Assembly: GCA_047967505.1 (NCBI GenBank) | Contig: CM106538.1 | Source of the DNA: Dipteris shenzhenensis | Taxonomy: Eukaryota > Polypodiophyta > Polypodiopsida > Gleicheniales | DNA: 64,000 bases | Reading direction: 5' to 3' (one strand) | In this document: one piece after another, positions 55,554-64,000 of the stretch | Layout: every line of letters begins with the position of its first letter | Numbering within the stretch: the first letter of the stretch is position 1 | Translations under genes and position numbers: made by a program | Notes under the pieces: model-generated | The model's database searches: none | Told to the model about the DNA's origin: nothing | The model's input: only the letters and a program-made list of their open reading frames with translations

Positions 55554-56183
55554 GTGATCCACACCTCCAAGTAGATGGCATTGACAACAGCCTTTCCACC
55601 ATTGGTATGTACTACCCAAGTATGATGGTAAGTGCGACCACTCAACAATTTTATAGTTTGTTCATCAATTTGTAGTGTATTTTCCCTTCGGCTCGAATTT
55701 AGGATGAGGAAGACAAAGTCCACCTCACCGCTGTGTTGGAAAGGTCATCTCCCCATCTGTAAGCCCCCATATGAGGAGAGCATGGGGGAGGGAGACCTAG
55801 GGCATGTGCCCAAAAGAAAAGGAGAGGAGGGGCTGCCACATGGGCACAGCACATGGGCTGCCATGTGGGTGATCCACACCTCCAAGAAGATGGCATTGAC
55901 AACAGCCTTTCCACCATTGGTATGTACTACCCAAGTATGATGGTAAGTGCGACCACTCAACAATTTTATAGTTTGTTCATCAATTTGTAGTGTATTTTCC
56001 CTTCGGCTCGAATTTAGGATGAGGAAGACAAAGTCCACCTCACCGCTGTGTTGGAAAGGTCATCTCCCCATCTGTAAGCCCCCATATGAGGAGAGCATGG
56101 GGGAGGGAGACCTAGGGCATGTGCCCAAAAGAAAAGGAGAGGAGGGGCTGCCACATGGGCACAGCACATGGGCTGCCATGTGG
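55554..56183. repeat. 315 bp tandem duplication across a copia LTR boundary
   Basis: gatccacacctccaag at 55556 recurs at 55871. The copies run 55554-55868 and 55869-56183 with almost no differences seen (tagatgg versus aagatgg). Each copy holds about 180 bp of flank plus the first ~134 bp of the LTR starting TGTTGG. Confidence 0.92.
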
Positions 56184-57111
56184 GTAGCAGACCTCAGAAC
56201 ATACCTTGATGGATGGAGGGGCTTTGGAAGCCTGGATCTACACGGATCTGCCACGAAGGGACTTGCAACAGTACGGAGCTTTGGAGCTGTTTGTACAAAA
56301 CAGTGGTGTGGGATCAAAGGGCTGGAAGAGCCTTGAACAGAGGCGGAGACGCTGCAGCAGATGAGCAGGCCGGAGGCGCCTGCATGGCGGGCTATCCAGC
56401 AGAGAACATGGGCAGGCTTGGGGCCTGCATCAAGCACAAAGGCAGCAGCCCAAAAGGGCCTGCCAAAGGCCCTTTTACAGGGCTGGTTGGACCAGCCAAC
56501 CAAGTCGGCCAGCATGCTCGCCAGAATAGGCATGGCTGGTCGGTTCTATTGCAGGCCCTTGGGGCATGCCTATAAAAGGAGGGCCTCCAGGCCCTCATTC
56601 ACCATCTTTTGGAGCAGATCTTCAGGGAGCGGGAAGGAGCAGCAGAGCAGCACTAGTTGGGCCTATGGTTAGGAGGTGAACTGGGCTGAGGAGCTGCAGA
56701 CTTAGCTGAGCAAAGGGCTGCCTATGTAGGCTGACACGCAGGGCAGCAAGGTTGAGAAGATCATTCTGGACAGAGAGTTTACAGATGCTCGAGGTGGAGC
56801 ACGCGGGCTCGAGTCTAGAGATAGCCAGCAGATAGGAGGAGTACCTTGTGGTAAGATCAGAGGACCACACCATTGGTGGGACTCTGGATCTATCTCTTGT
56901 GTATTGTGTCCATAGCATTGGACGGAAATATATTATTTTGGTGGTTTCTCTATGTGGTTGGTTCATTGTCTATTGATGAGTTTGTACATCTATTCTATGC
57001 ACATAAGTTTAAGAAGTTTGTGACTCCACACCCCACACCACACTGTGTGAGCTCCTAGGCTATTCTATCAGTCTTCCGTTGTGCGTACTCTATGTTGGGT
57101 GATTCCTAACA
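56049..57111 (+). repeat. 5' LTR of the gag-only copia element
   Basis: 1,063 bp. It contains gcctataaaaggagggcc (TATA at about 56570), with a leader after it, and ends gattcctaaca. Confidence 0.88.
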
Positions 57112-57124
57112 TGGTATCAGAGCC
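57112..57124 (+). other. Primer binding site (tRNA-iMet)
   Basis: TGGTATCAGAGCC immediately after the LTR. Confidence 0.88.
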
Positions 57125-57339
57125 CAAGTAGGAGGCTCACAGGTGTGGGAGCTTGAAGGTAGGGACCTTGCTGAAGGACGACCTTGATTCAGAAGCTCTT
57201 GGGAATCGACTTCCATGACTGGAGGATAGTGTCCTTGCGAGAAGGAGGGTGATGCAGGTTCAGTCAGGTGCGTTCAGAGTTCTGGTCTAGTGAAGGTTGA
57301 GTTTGTTCGACTTTGCTGTGTGGTTTAGCAGAAGTAGAG

Positions 57340-57880
57340 ATGTCGACCTCTTCAGCCTCTGCTCTCCCTTCCTCCTCCCCCATATTTCTTTCTTTCACTA
57401 TCCCTAACTTTGGAGAGTCTGGGAAACTGGATGGGTCAAATTACCCAATCTGGAGGGTGAAGATCCGGAGTCATTTAGTGGCTCAGAAGCTGTGGAAATT
57501 GACAACGGGAGTGGAGGCGAAGCCAAAGGACATGGTGGACAGACAGGGGAATATACTCATGGCAGTAGACGAAGAGGAGCTGGAAGCTTGGGAAGACATA
57601 GATGCCCATGCCCTGGCATTGATCATAGGGACTACGGTGGACTCTGTGCTTCCTCACATCCAGATGGCCGAGACGTCAGTAGAGGGCGAGATAGACTACA
57701 CATCTCGGATCTTGCTTCTTCAGCATCAGCTCTACAACCTCGATATGGAATAGGGAGATTCGGTACATGACCACTTGACGAAGGTCAAGGTGGTGACGGA
57801 TCAACTAGCATTAGTTGGTCAGAAGGTGGACTCGTGCCATTTGGCCTTGATGGTACTGAGGACTAGGACATTTTGCGAAG
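57340..57880 (+). pseudogene. Copia gag (DUF4219/UBN2)
   Basis: ATG at 57340 (MSTSSASALPSSS). It contains NFGESGKLDGSNYPIWRVKI near residue 33, the DUF4219 motif, then KLWKLTTGVEAKPKDM and an UBN2-like helical part. A TAG at about 57751 interrupts LYNLDME.GDSVHDHLTKVK; the frame continues past it to about 57880. No zinc knuckle is readable afterwards. Gag forms the particle of copia elements. Confidence 0.85.
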
Positions 57881-58904
57881 GACTATAGAAAGAAGAAGGT
57901 GGATCAGAAAAACAAAAGGAAGGAGTCCGACTCAAATTCAGAGGGTGATACAAAGGCCAAAGCAAATGTGGTAATCGAAGAGTTGTTCCTGGTGACATCT
58001 CTGTGTGTTATTGAGATCAGATATGTTGACCTAGAAACCATAGTGAGGATGTCTGACATTAAAATATGGCTCGATGAGGAGTTAGAGACCTTTGTGAAGG
58101 TGACGGACATCATGGAGTACTTGGTATCTTTCCAGGTGCGTGGCTGTTGATACTGACACGAGGGTGGATGCCATGGAGTGCCTTGGGGTCTCATGTCAGA
58201 TGGATGTTGCACTTCAGAAGGGGATAGTACAGGATTACACAGGCTATTGGTGTGTGCCTCAATGAGGTGCGTGGTTTGCTTTCAGAGCAAGCACACGGGC
58301 AGTACGATGATCTGGTATGTACTTGATGTTCTTCATTTTAGCCTTTATAGCATGCTGTGGAGAGACTCTGCTCTTCATTTGTCTCAGGTAATGCGAGATT
58401 GGAAGGAATTGGCCTTCTTTGAAGGCAGAAGGGGAAGTGTGGGTGCTTCTTCAAATCTAGGACACAGATTGTTGGAAGGTGATGGACAAGGTGCACTGAA
58501 GCCAGAAGTATACCTGCTTGAGAACTCAGTGAGAGTTCATGGTTGAGGTTATCTGGAGATATTCATTTGTTGCAGACCTGCCAAAGGAAGGACGGGTTGA
58601 AACAGGCTCTCACAGCATGGTGTCTGGAAGACTCCAGGTTGTTCACACATTATGAGGGGGACAATTGGAAAATCGTGGCGGTTGGATTGCTCGAGTTCCA
58701 AGGCGGGAAGTGACTGAAGGTGGTGGTGCTACCAGAGATGGACCTCTGTACCAGGATGGTGTGCGGAAACGGAACCAGACTTGGTGGAGTAGGAGCCACT
58801 CGATGAAAAGCCACGAAAAGATTACGACATCGAAATGTTCCTGAGGACTACGACCAGGGAATACTGGAGCATCATCATCAACGTGTTGGCATTGGGCCGA
58901 GATG
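57881..58904 (+). other. Interior of the copia element after gag, no pol recognised
   Basis: Only a Lys/Ser/acidic stretch (KKNKRKESDSNSEGDTKAKA, 57905-57965) and unassigned short frames are seen. No protease, integrase or RT motif was found. Confidence 0.55.
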
Positions 58905-59977
58905 TGTTGGAAAGGTCACCTCCCCATGGGCCATCTATATGAGGAGAGTGGGGGAGGGAGACCTAGGGCATGTGCCCAAAAGAAAAGGAGAGGAGGGGCT
59001 GCCGCATGGGCAGCACATGGGCTGGCTGCCATGTGGGTAGCACACCTCAGAACATACCTGGATGGATGGAGGGGCTTTGGAAGCCTGGATCTACATGGAT
59101 CTGCCACGAAGGGACTTGCAACAGTACGGAGCTTTGGAGCTGTTTGTACAGAACAGTGGCATGGGATCAAAGGGCTGGAAGAGCCTTGAACAGAGGCGGA
59201 GATGCTGCAGCAGATGAGCAGGCTGGAGGCGCCTGCATGGCGGGCTATCTGGCAGAGAACATGGGCAGGCTCGGGGCCTGCATTAGGCGCAAAGGCAGCA
59301 GCCCAAAAGGGCCTGCCAAACGCCCTTTTATAGGGCTGGTTGGACCAGCCAACCAAGTCGGCCAGCATCCTGACTGGTCGGCCAGAATAGGCATGGCTGG
59401 TCGGTTCTATTGCAGCCCCTTGGGGGCCTATAAAAGGAGGGCCTCCAGGCCCTCATGCACCATCTTCTGGAGCAGATCTTCAAGGAGCAGGAAGGAGCAG
59501 CAGAGCAGCACCAGTTGGGCCTATGATCAGGAGGTGAACTGGGCTGAGGAGCTGCAGACTTAGCTCACAGAGGGCTGCCTACCTAGGCTGACACGCAGGG
59601 CAGCAAGGTTGAGAAGATCATTCTGGACAAAAAGTCTACAGACGCTCGAGGTGGAGCACACGGGCTCGAGTCTAGAGATAGCCAGCAGACAGGAGGAGTA
59701 CCTTGTGGTAAGATCAGAGGACCACACCATTGGTGGGACTCCGGATCTATCTGGAGTCCCACCAATGATTGGTTCTCTATCTGGAGCTTTGGACGGAAAT
59801 ATATGATTTTGGTGGTTTCTCTATCTGGTTGGTTCATTGTCTATTGATGAGTTTGCCCATCTATTCTATGCACATAAGTTTAAGAAGTTTGTGATTCCAC
59901 ACCCCACAGTGTGGGAGCTCCTGGGCTATTCTATTAGTCTTCCGCTGTGCGTACCCTCTGTTGGGTGATTTCTAACA
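58905..59977 (+). repeat. 3' LTR of the gag-only copia element
   Basis: 1,073 bp. Matches the 5' LTR throughout, with cctataaaaggagggcc near 59428 and end gatttctaaca. Confidence 0.88.
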
Positions 59978-59999
59978 CGCTCCCCATCTCACAGTAATG

Positions 60000-61060
60000 T
60001 GGTGGCATCATTGGGCCAGTAGAAATGTTGACCCCGTCACACAGGTGACAAATTTCAATTGGAATAGTTTTGTTGCTGACCTTAAATCTTGTTCCTCCCT
60101 AGTACATGCTTACTTTGGAGGATGAGTTCCAAAGTGAACATGGGTCCGAGTGGGCGCATGGAGGACTCTCTCTGTGACTAGCCTGGTAGTGGAAATACAG
60201 AATGTCAGGTATGAGTGATCAGCACCGAGTGGGGGAGGGGGTACTACAAAGTCATGAATCTGAGATGCGAAGGCAAGGGAGGCCATCAGGTGGTCCACTG
60301 CGCTTGTCCCCCCTCCATGTGGGAAACAAGTGAGTCCACCAGATGATGGCCATCTCTGAAGGCCATTGTATATGATTAGATCATATACTGCTCCCATCAC
60401 AAGTAGGTGCCACCCATACCCTGTCATGTGTGGAGCATTTGCTGAGTGTCTCACTATCTTGAGCTCAGCTGCACCTAACTCTGGTACTATGAGGGATCGG
60501 ACGCAAAGTCAAGTAGTCCCACTTGGTTGTCCCTTGTGCGTGCATTGAAGTCACCAAGGAGGAGGGTGTCACCCTGTCTAGAGAACTCCATGATATCATC
60601 ATGTATACTCTCATATGGCATGTTCCCTTCTGTGGCAACCTCACGTGCATATGATGATGTATCCGGAGGAAAGTAGCACACTGCAATGAAGATCTGTCGT
60701 GCCTCTGGTATCTGAACTCTAATCCACATGTGCCATGCATGTTTCTCTTTCCTAACCAATGAAAGGAGTGGCCTGAGAGCTGATTTGAAGAGGACAGCCA
60801 CACCCCCAGAGCCTCGGTACTCCACTATCCCTCCTTAGTTCCCTCCTATTGGCAGACTCCCATGTGTATCCTGTCATGGTGGGCAGCCCTCTCTCTGGGC
60901 TCTCGTGTGTCTCGGTATAGAAAACTTTGTCCCTGTCTGTGTATGTCTCCAAGAAAGCTCCTGGGTCGGACCAGAGGGTGCCATTGCAGTTCCAAACCGC
61001 CATTTTCAAGCCCCCTTGTGCCCTCTTCCCTTGGGTCTGACACCGTCATGTGCTGTCTAT
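60000..61060 (-). pseudogene. LINE AP-endonuclease fragment
   Basis: Minus-strand pieces in order: WNCNGTLWSDPGAFLE and YTETHE (about 61000-60900), GGVAVLFKSALRPLL with IFIAVCYFPPDTS (60825-60650), LLLGDFNARTRDNQ (about 60570-60530), and DLIIYNGLQRWPSSGG with AVDHLMAS and GADHSYLTF (60400-60190). These are the EN motifs (N, E, GDFNA, DH) of a LINE ORF2. The style differs from LINEs 1-3 and it may be the endonuclease of the (GA)n lineage, whose ORF2 N-terminus is otherwise missing here; that is a guess. Confidence 0.75.
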
Positions 61061-61529
61061 CTCTCCTTCTTCTCTTTCTTCCCTTTCTCCCCTGTCTGAT
61101 CTCTCTCGGATAATCACTTTGTGATCCTCCATTAGTAGAGATATAGCGACCAAAGTCACCCTTGCATCAACAGCGTGCCTTAGGAGCTCCTGACATTGTG
61201 ATGGTGGAATCTAGGGAGGGTAGTCCGGCAGCGGTTGAGGAGAAGCCCATGGTGCTGAAGTGAATCTCCAATTGAGCTTCACGTGGGAGAAGTCGATCTA
61301 TGGATTGGCAGTAGGGGTTATCAGATTGCCGCCTGAGGCAAGGATTTAATCCGGCACACTATTGGCCACTCCCGAAGTGTGTTGAGATGTTTAGAGTGGA
61401 CGTTCCCTTTGTTGCAGTGGGCACGGAACCCTCCAAACCTCCCTCAGTCATAAAAGGCAATTTTAATGGAACAGGCACCCACTCACAGGAGAGCCTTGTT
61501 TCCTACGTCTTCGTCCTCATGAGTTGGAC
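61061..61529. other. Unassigned sequence, possible ORF1 end or 5' part of the next LINE
   Basis: No domain recognised with confidence. Plus-strand fragments are interrupted by stops. Confidence 0.35.
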
Positions 61530-64000
61530 CATAGTGAGTCGGAACGTACACGGGCTCCACGACCGTGCACGTAGTCAGCCGCAGTACTTGATCCTTGGGC
61601 AGGAGTTGTAGATGGCAGTGGTAGGACAAGCATAGGCGTGCAAACAGCACTGTTTGGCCTTTTGGAGGAGGCTAACAGAGTGTCTGCTAGATGTTTGGCC
61701 TTTTGGAGGAGGCTAACAGAGACCAAGCAGGGGAGGACAAGCAGGGAGGTGTCTCCTTTTTCGAGATGCCAACAGCAGCAGAGCGGAGCACTTGGGAATA
61801 GTTCATCTTCACGATTAGTGGTGGCAGAGACCCGTGGAGAGATCCAGAGTTCAGCATGATCCCTGGCAGCCTTCTCTTCTCATTCGGCTAGAGGCGACAT
61901 GATGGATTGCTTGAGAGGCTACATCGCTTCTACGTCGGGGACTAGGCACTCCACGGAGGTGGCTCTACAAGGATTCTAGCAGGCACCACGGTGTCAGACC
62001 ACTCTCCAGCAATATTATACCTAGAGCAGTCCCACCGTCGCTTCCCCAAAAAGACATCTGTAGGATGAGGAGATTCAGTTGGTTATTGTAGAGATTTGGC
62101 AACAGTCCGAGTGAGTACCCTGCGAGGGTTGGGCTTCGTGGGTGGTAGATGTGATTCAGAAGAGCAGCGAGGAGTTGCAGTCTCACGCCCTTAGACGGAG
62201 GAGGGCTCTTTAGGAGCACGAGCATGCACTGCGACGAGACCTTGCCTCCATAGAGAGGCTCAGGGAACCGGACCTAGGATCCTAGTGGCTTAGTAATAGA
62301 TATGAGAGTGTGCGCCTTGAGCTCCAGGAACGGAGGCTCGACGGGATGAGTTTTCCTACCACTCTACTTGGGCCTGTTGGGTTCAGCAGGGGATAGGATA
62401 ACGAAGGAGTTTTTCGAGACCACTGGACCTCGATTGGCAAGCATGCAGCTACAACGATTATGGGATCCGCATGGCATCTTACACAGTGATCCATAGGAGA
62501 TTCTAGAGTTGACCACGGATTTCTATAGCCAGCTGTTTGAGGCGGAGAGGGTGATGCCAACTGCTAGGGGATAGCCCTGGCGAATTGAGCGCAAGAGAGA
62601 AAAGGCCTTGCCTGTGTGTCCACCTATAAGCATCTGACTAGAGCTCCCCGCATAGAGCGCAGAGACTCCTCTAATCCATTTGTCTGAGAAACCCAATCTT
62701 GCATAGTACCCTCCAGAAAAGACCACTCCACCCTGATCGTAAGCCTTCTCAAAATCCAAGAGAAGGATGGCCAAGGGCTATGACTCCTCCCTGGCCCAAT
62801 CCACAGCCTCCCAGAACGTGAAAATGTTGTCCAGAATGCTGCGCTCCTGTACAAAGCCAGTCTGTGTATCATGGATGATGTCGGTGAGATGACCGTAAAC
62901 TCAAGACCTTAGCAAGGATCGTGTATGCGGTGCCCAGCAGGGTGATTGGTCTCCATTGTTGGATGTTTGACCTATCTCTCCCTTTGGGACTGAGGAAGGG
63001 AATCCGTGTCGAAGATCTCCTAGTAGGCTGAGCGGATGGGTCGAAAGGGCCTTGAGGGCTTCCCAAAGCTCCTCAACCCTTTCATTCGGCCAGTGGCGCG
63101 CCTCATAAGGTTGAGGCTCCCAATTAGACTGGAGGAGGAGCTATTGGATTCCGAGTCTGCAGATGACACAAACTTTTATGTAGAGGGCACCATAGTGAGC
63201 TTGGAGAGAGTTCGGGGAGCCTTGGCTATTTATTGTGAGGCCACGGGTGCATGGATAAACGGGACAAAATCCATCGGTTTCTTTATAGGCTATGAGGAGA
63301 ATCACGAGATTCGAGAGTGGGGGAGTGCCTTTGGCTTTCGCTAGATACAACAAGACCAGACATCGAGATACCTTGGGTGCCAGGTGGGTATCGATATTAT
63401 AGCAGAGCAGCAAATCGCCTCGGTTCTTGAGAGTGTTCGGCGCAAGCTTCTCTACTGGAGCTCGGTCAAACTCTCCCTAGGGGACTGTGCCTTAGTAGCA
63501 AACCAAGTCCTCCTTGCCACGGTCTGATACATTGCCTCCTGCTGATGCTTTCATAAAGGGTGCATTGGATAGGCCTGACGTTTGGTTCGGAATTTCATTT
63601 GGGGATCGGATGGCATGAGAAACACTAGAGCCCGGGTCTCGCTTGGCAGACGGTGATCATGCCGCAGGCATTGGGGGCCTTGCGGAGATGTAGAGCAGAG
63701 CCCTCTTGGGCAAGTTGGTTGTGCGCGGCCTCTCCCTTGGCGCAGAGCCCTGGAGCTCCTGTTACAGCGAGGGCTTCTCAGGAACACCCCACGCACTGGG
63801 GGGCAGTGGCACCATTCACACAGATGGATCTTCTCAGAGGCCCCTCTTACGGGGAAAGGGTTTCCCTATGATGAGGAGCCTCCTTAGGGTCTGGCAGAGA
63901 TTAGTAGGGGGTCTCATTCGTGCTTAGCCCCGTTGCACAGGGGAGTTCGAGCGTCAGCCCCTCATTTGGCACTTGGAGATCAGGGATCAGGATGGACGTA
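61530..64000 (+). pseudogene. LINE ORF2 related to LINE no. 3, with inverted RT segment
   Basis: The plus strand carries endonuclease pieces (IVSRNVHGLHD at 61530-61570; the AGTTVSDHSPAIL-like end near 61990) and the linker (HALRRDLASIERL near 62230, like LNE no. 3 RALRRDHASIQ). The linker-RT piece then appears on the minus strand from about 63070 to 62565 (IQQWRPITLLGTAYTILAKV, AILLLDFEKAYD, SIRQGYPLA). From about 63090 the plus strand resumes with ELLDSESADDTNFYVEG (SADD at 63156-63167) and the RRKLLYWSSVKLSLG region. Stops and frameshifts are many. The element runs out of the window. Confidence 0.85.
62563..63080 (-). other. Inverted ~520 bp segment within the LINE ORF2
   Basis: The RT fingers-palm part is on the minus strand while the sequence on both sides is on the plus strand. 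The inverted piece supplies exactly the ORF2 region missing between the flanks (compare 33.3-32.8 kb in LINE no. 3). Confidence 0.85.

Larger units (their letters stand above)
56049..59977 (+). mobile_element. Copia-type LTR element with gag only (non-autonomous)
   Basis: LTRs at 56049-57111 (TGTTGG...CCTAACA) and 58905-59977 (TGTTGG...TCTAACA). A primer site matching iMet lies right after the first LTR. The interior is about 1.8 kb, with a gag frame and no protease, integrase or RT. Flanks cgctg (56044-56048) and cgctc (59978-59982) agree at four of five bases, a probable target duplication. LTRs differ by small indels and substitutions. Confidence 0.88.

Noticed and set aside
60000-61060. 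Firm assignment of this endonuclease to the (GA)n LINE lineage
   Set aside because: No overlap with the 40-42 kb copy exists in the window, so the link could not be tested.
42557-64000. Further HISN5 exons
   Set aside because: Searched by eye for the QLASHG/GLFDVHV, HHTNED, YDTQLVEHFF and HHIIEA blocks; none found. The rest of the gene may lie beyond 64 kb.

Overview
This is nuclear DNA of a land plant with a large, repeat-rich genome. The evidence is dispersed plant-type LINEs (L1 with DUF4283/CCHC ORF1), Ty1/copia and Ty3/gypsy (chromovirus) elements, iMet-tRNA primer sites, many microsatellites, and two exons of a plastid-targeted histidine-biosynthesis gene separated by a very long intron. 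The long intron suggests a fern- or gymnosperm-like genome, but the sequence does not fix the lineage.

The only host gene recognised is HISN5 (imidazoleglycerol-phosphate dehydratase, + strand). Exon 1 (11608-11980) encodes a Ser-rich transit peptide. Exon 2 (42435-42556) encodes the conserved start of the enzyme. The phase-1 junction reads through correctly across a 30,454 bp intron. No later exon was found, so intron 2 would be at least 21 kb. Nearly everything from 12 kb onwards is therefore transposon sequence inside introns of one gene.

Layout: 1-4.4 kb, a non-coding element between ~450 bp direct repeats, abutting a broken copia RNase H. 4.6-6.3 kb, AT-rich and empty. 6.3-11.46 kb, a decayed L1 (-) ending just upstream of HISN5 exon 1. 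12.4-13.4 kb, an L1 fragment (+). 13.4-13.5 kb, an AC/T-run cluster. 13.5-19.24 kb, a near-complete L1 (-) whose 5' UTR carries 19 GTACGG motifs. 19.4-21.0 kb, copia and LINE scraps. 22.2-23.5 kb, a gypsy integrase-chromodomain remnant. 23.5-25.2 kb and 37.8-42.2 kb, originally one head-to-tail array of a second LINE lineage with a vertebrate-L1-like ORF1; its units are separated by (GA)n tracts and several carry ORF1 only. The array was split by a non-autonomous LTR element (25197-37799, TSD CCTGA), whose 5' LTR was in turn hit by a 7.3 kb GC-rich L1 (30298-37578, 15 bp TSD).

43.1-46.4 kb holds a gypsy pol (+) and a putative large LTR with copia debris. 50.1-52 kb holds a gypsy fragment (-). 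53.6-55.2 kb holds a broken copia (+). 56.0-60.0 kb holds a gag-only copia element with two ~1.07 kb LTRs. 60-61 kb holds a LINE endonuclease (-). 61.5-64 kb holds a relative of the GC-rich L1 (+) with an inverted RT segment.

The strongest unusual signal is that LINE fragments of two lineages repeatedly begin or end at microsatellites: (TC)n for the type-II-ORF1 lineage and poly(A)-(GT)n for the DUF4283 lineage. This suggests microsatellite-targeted integration and the build-up of head-to-tail LINE arrays. It rests on reading alone, without alignments or database searches.
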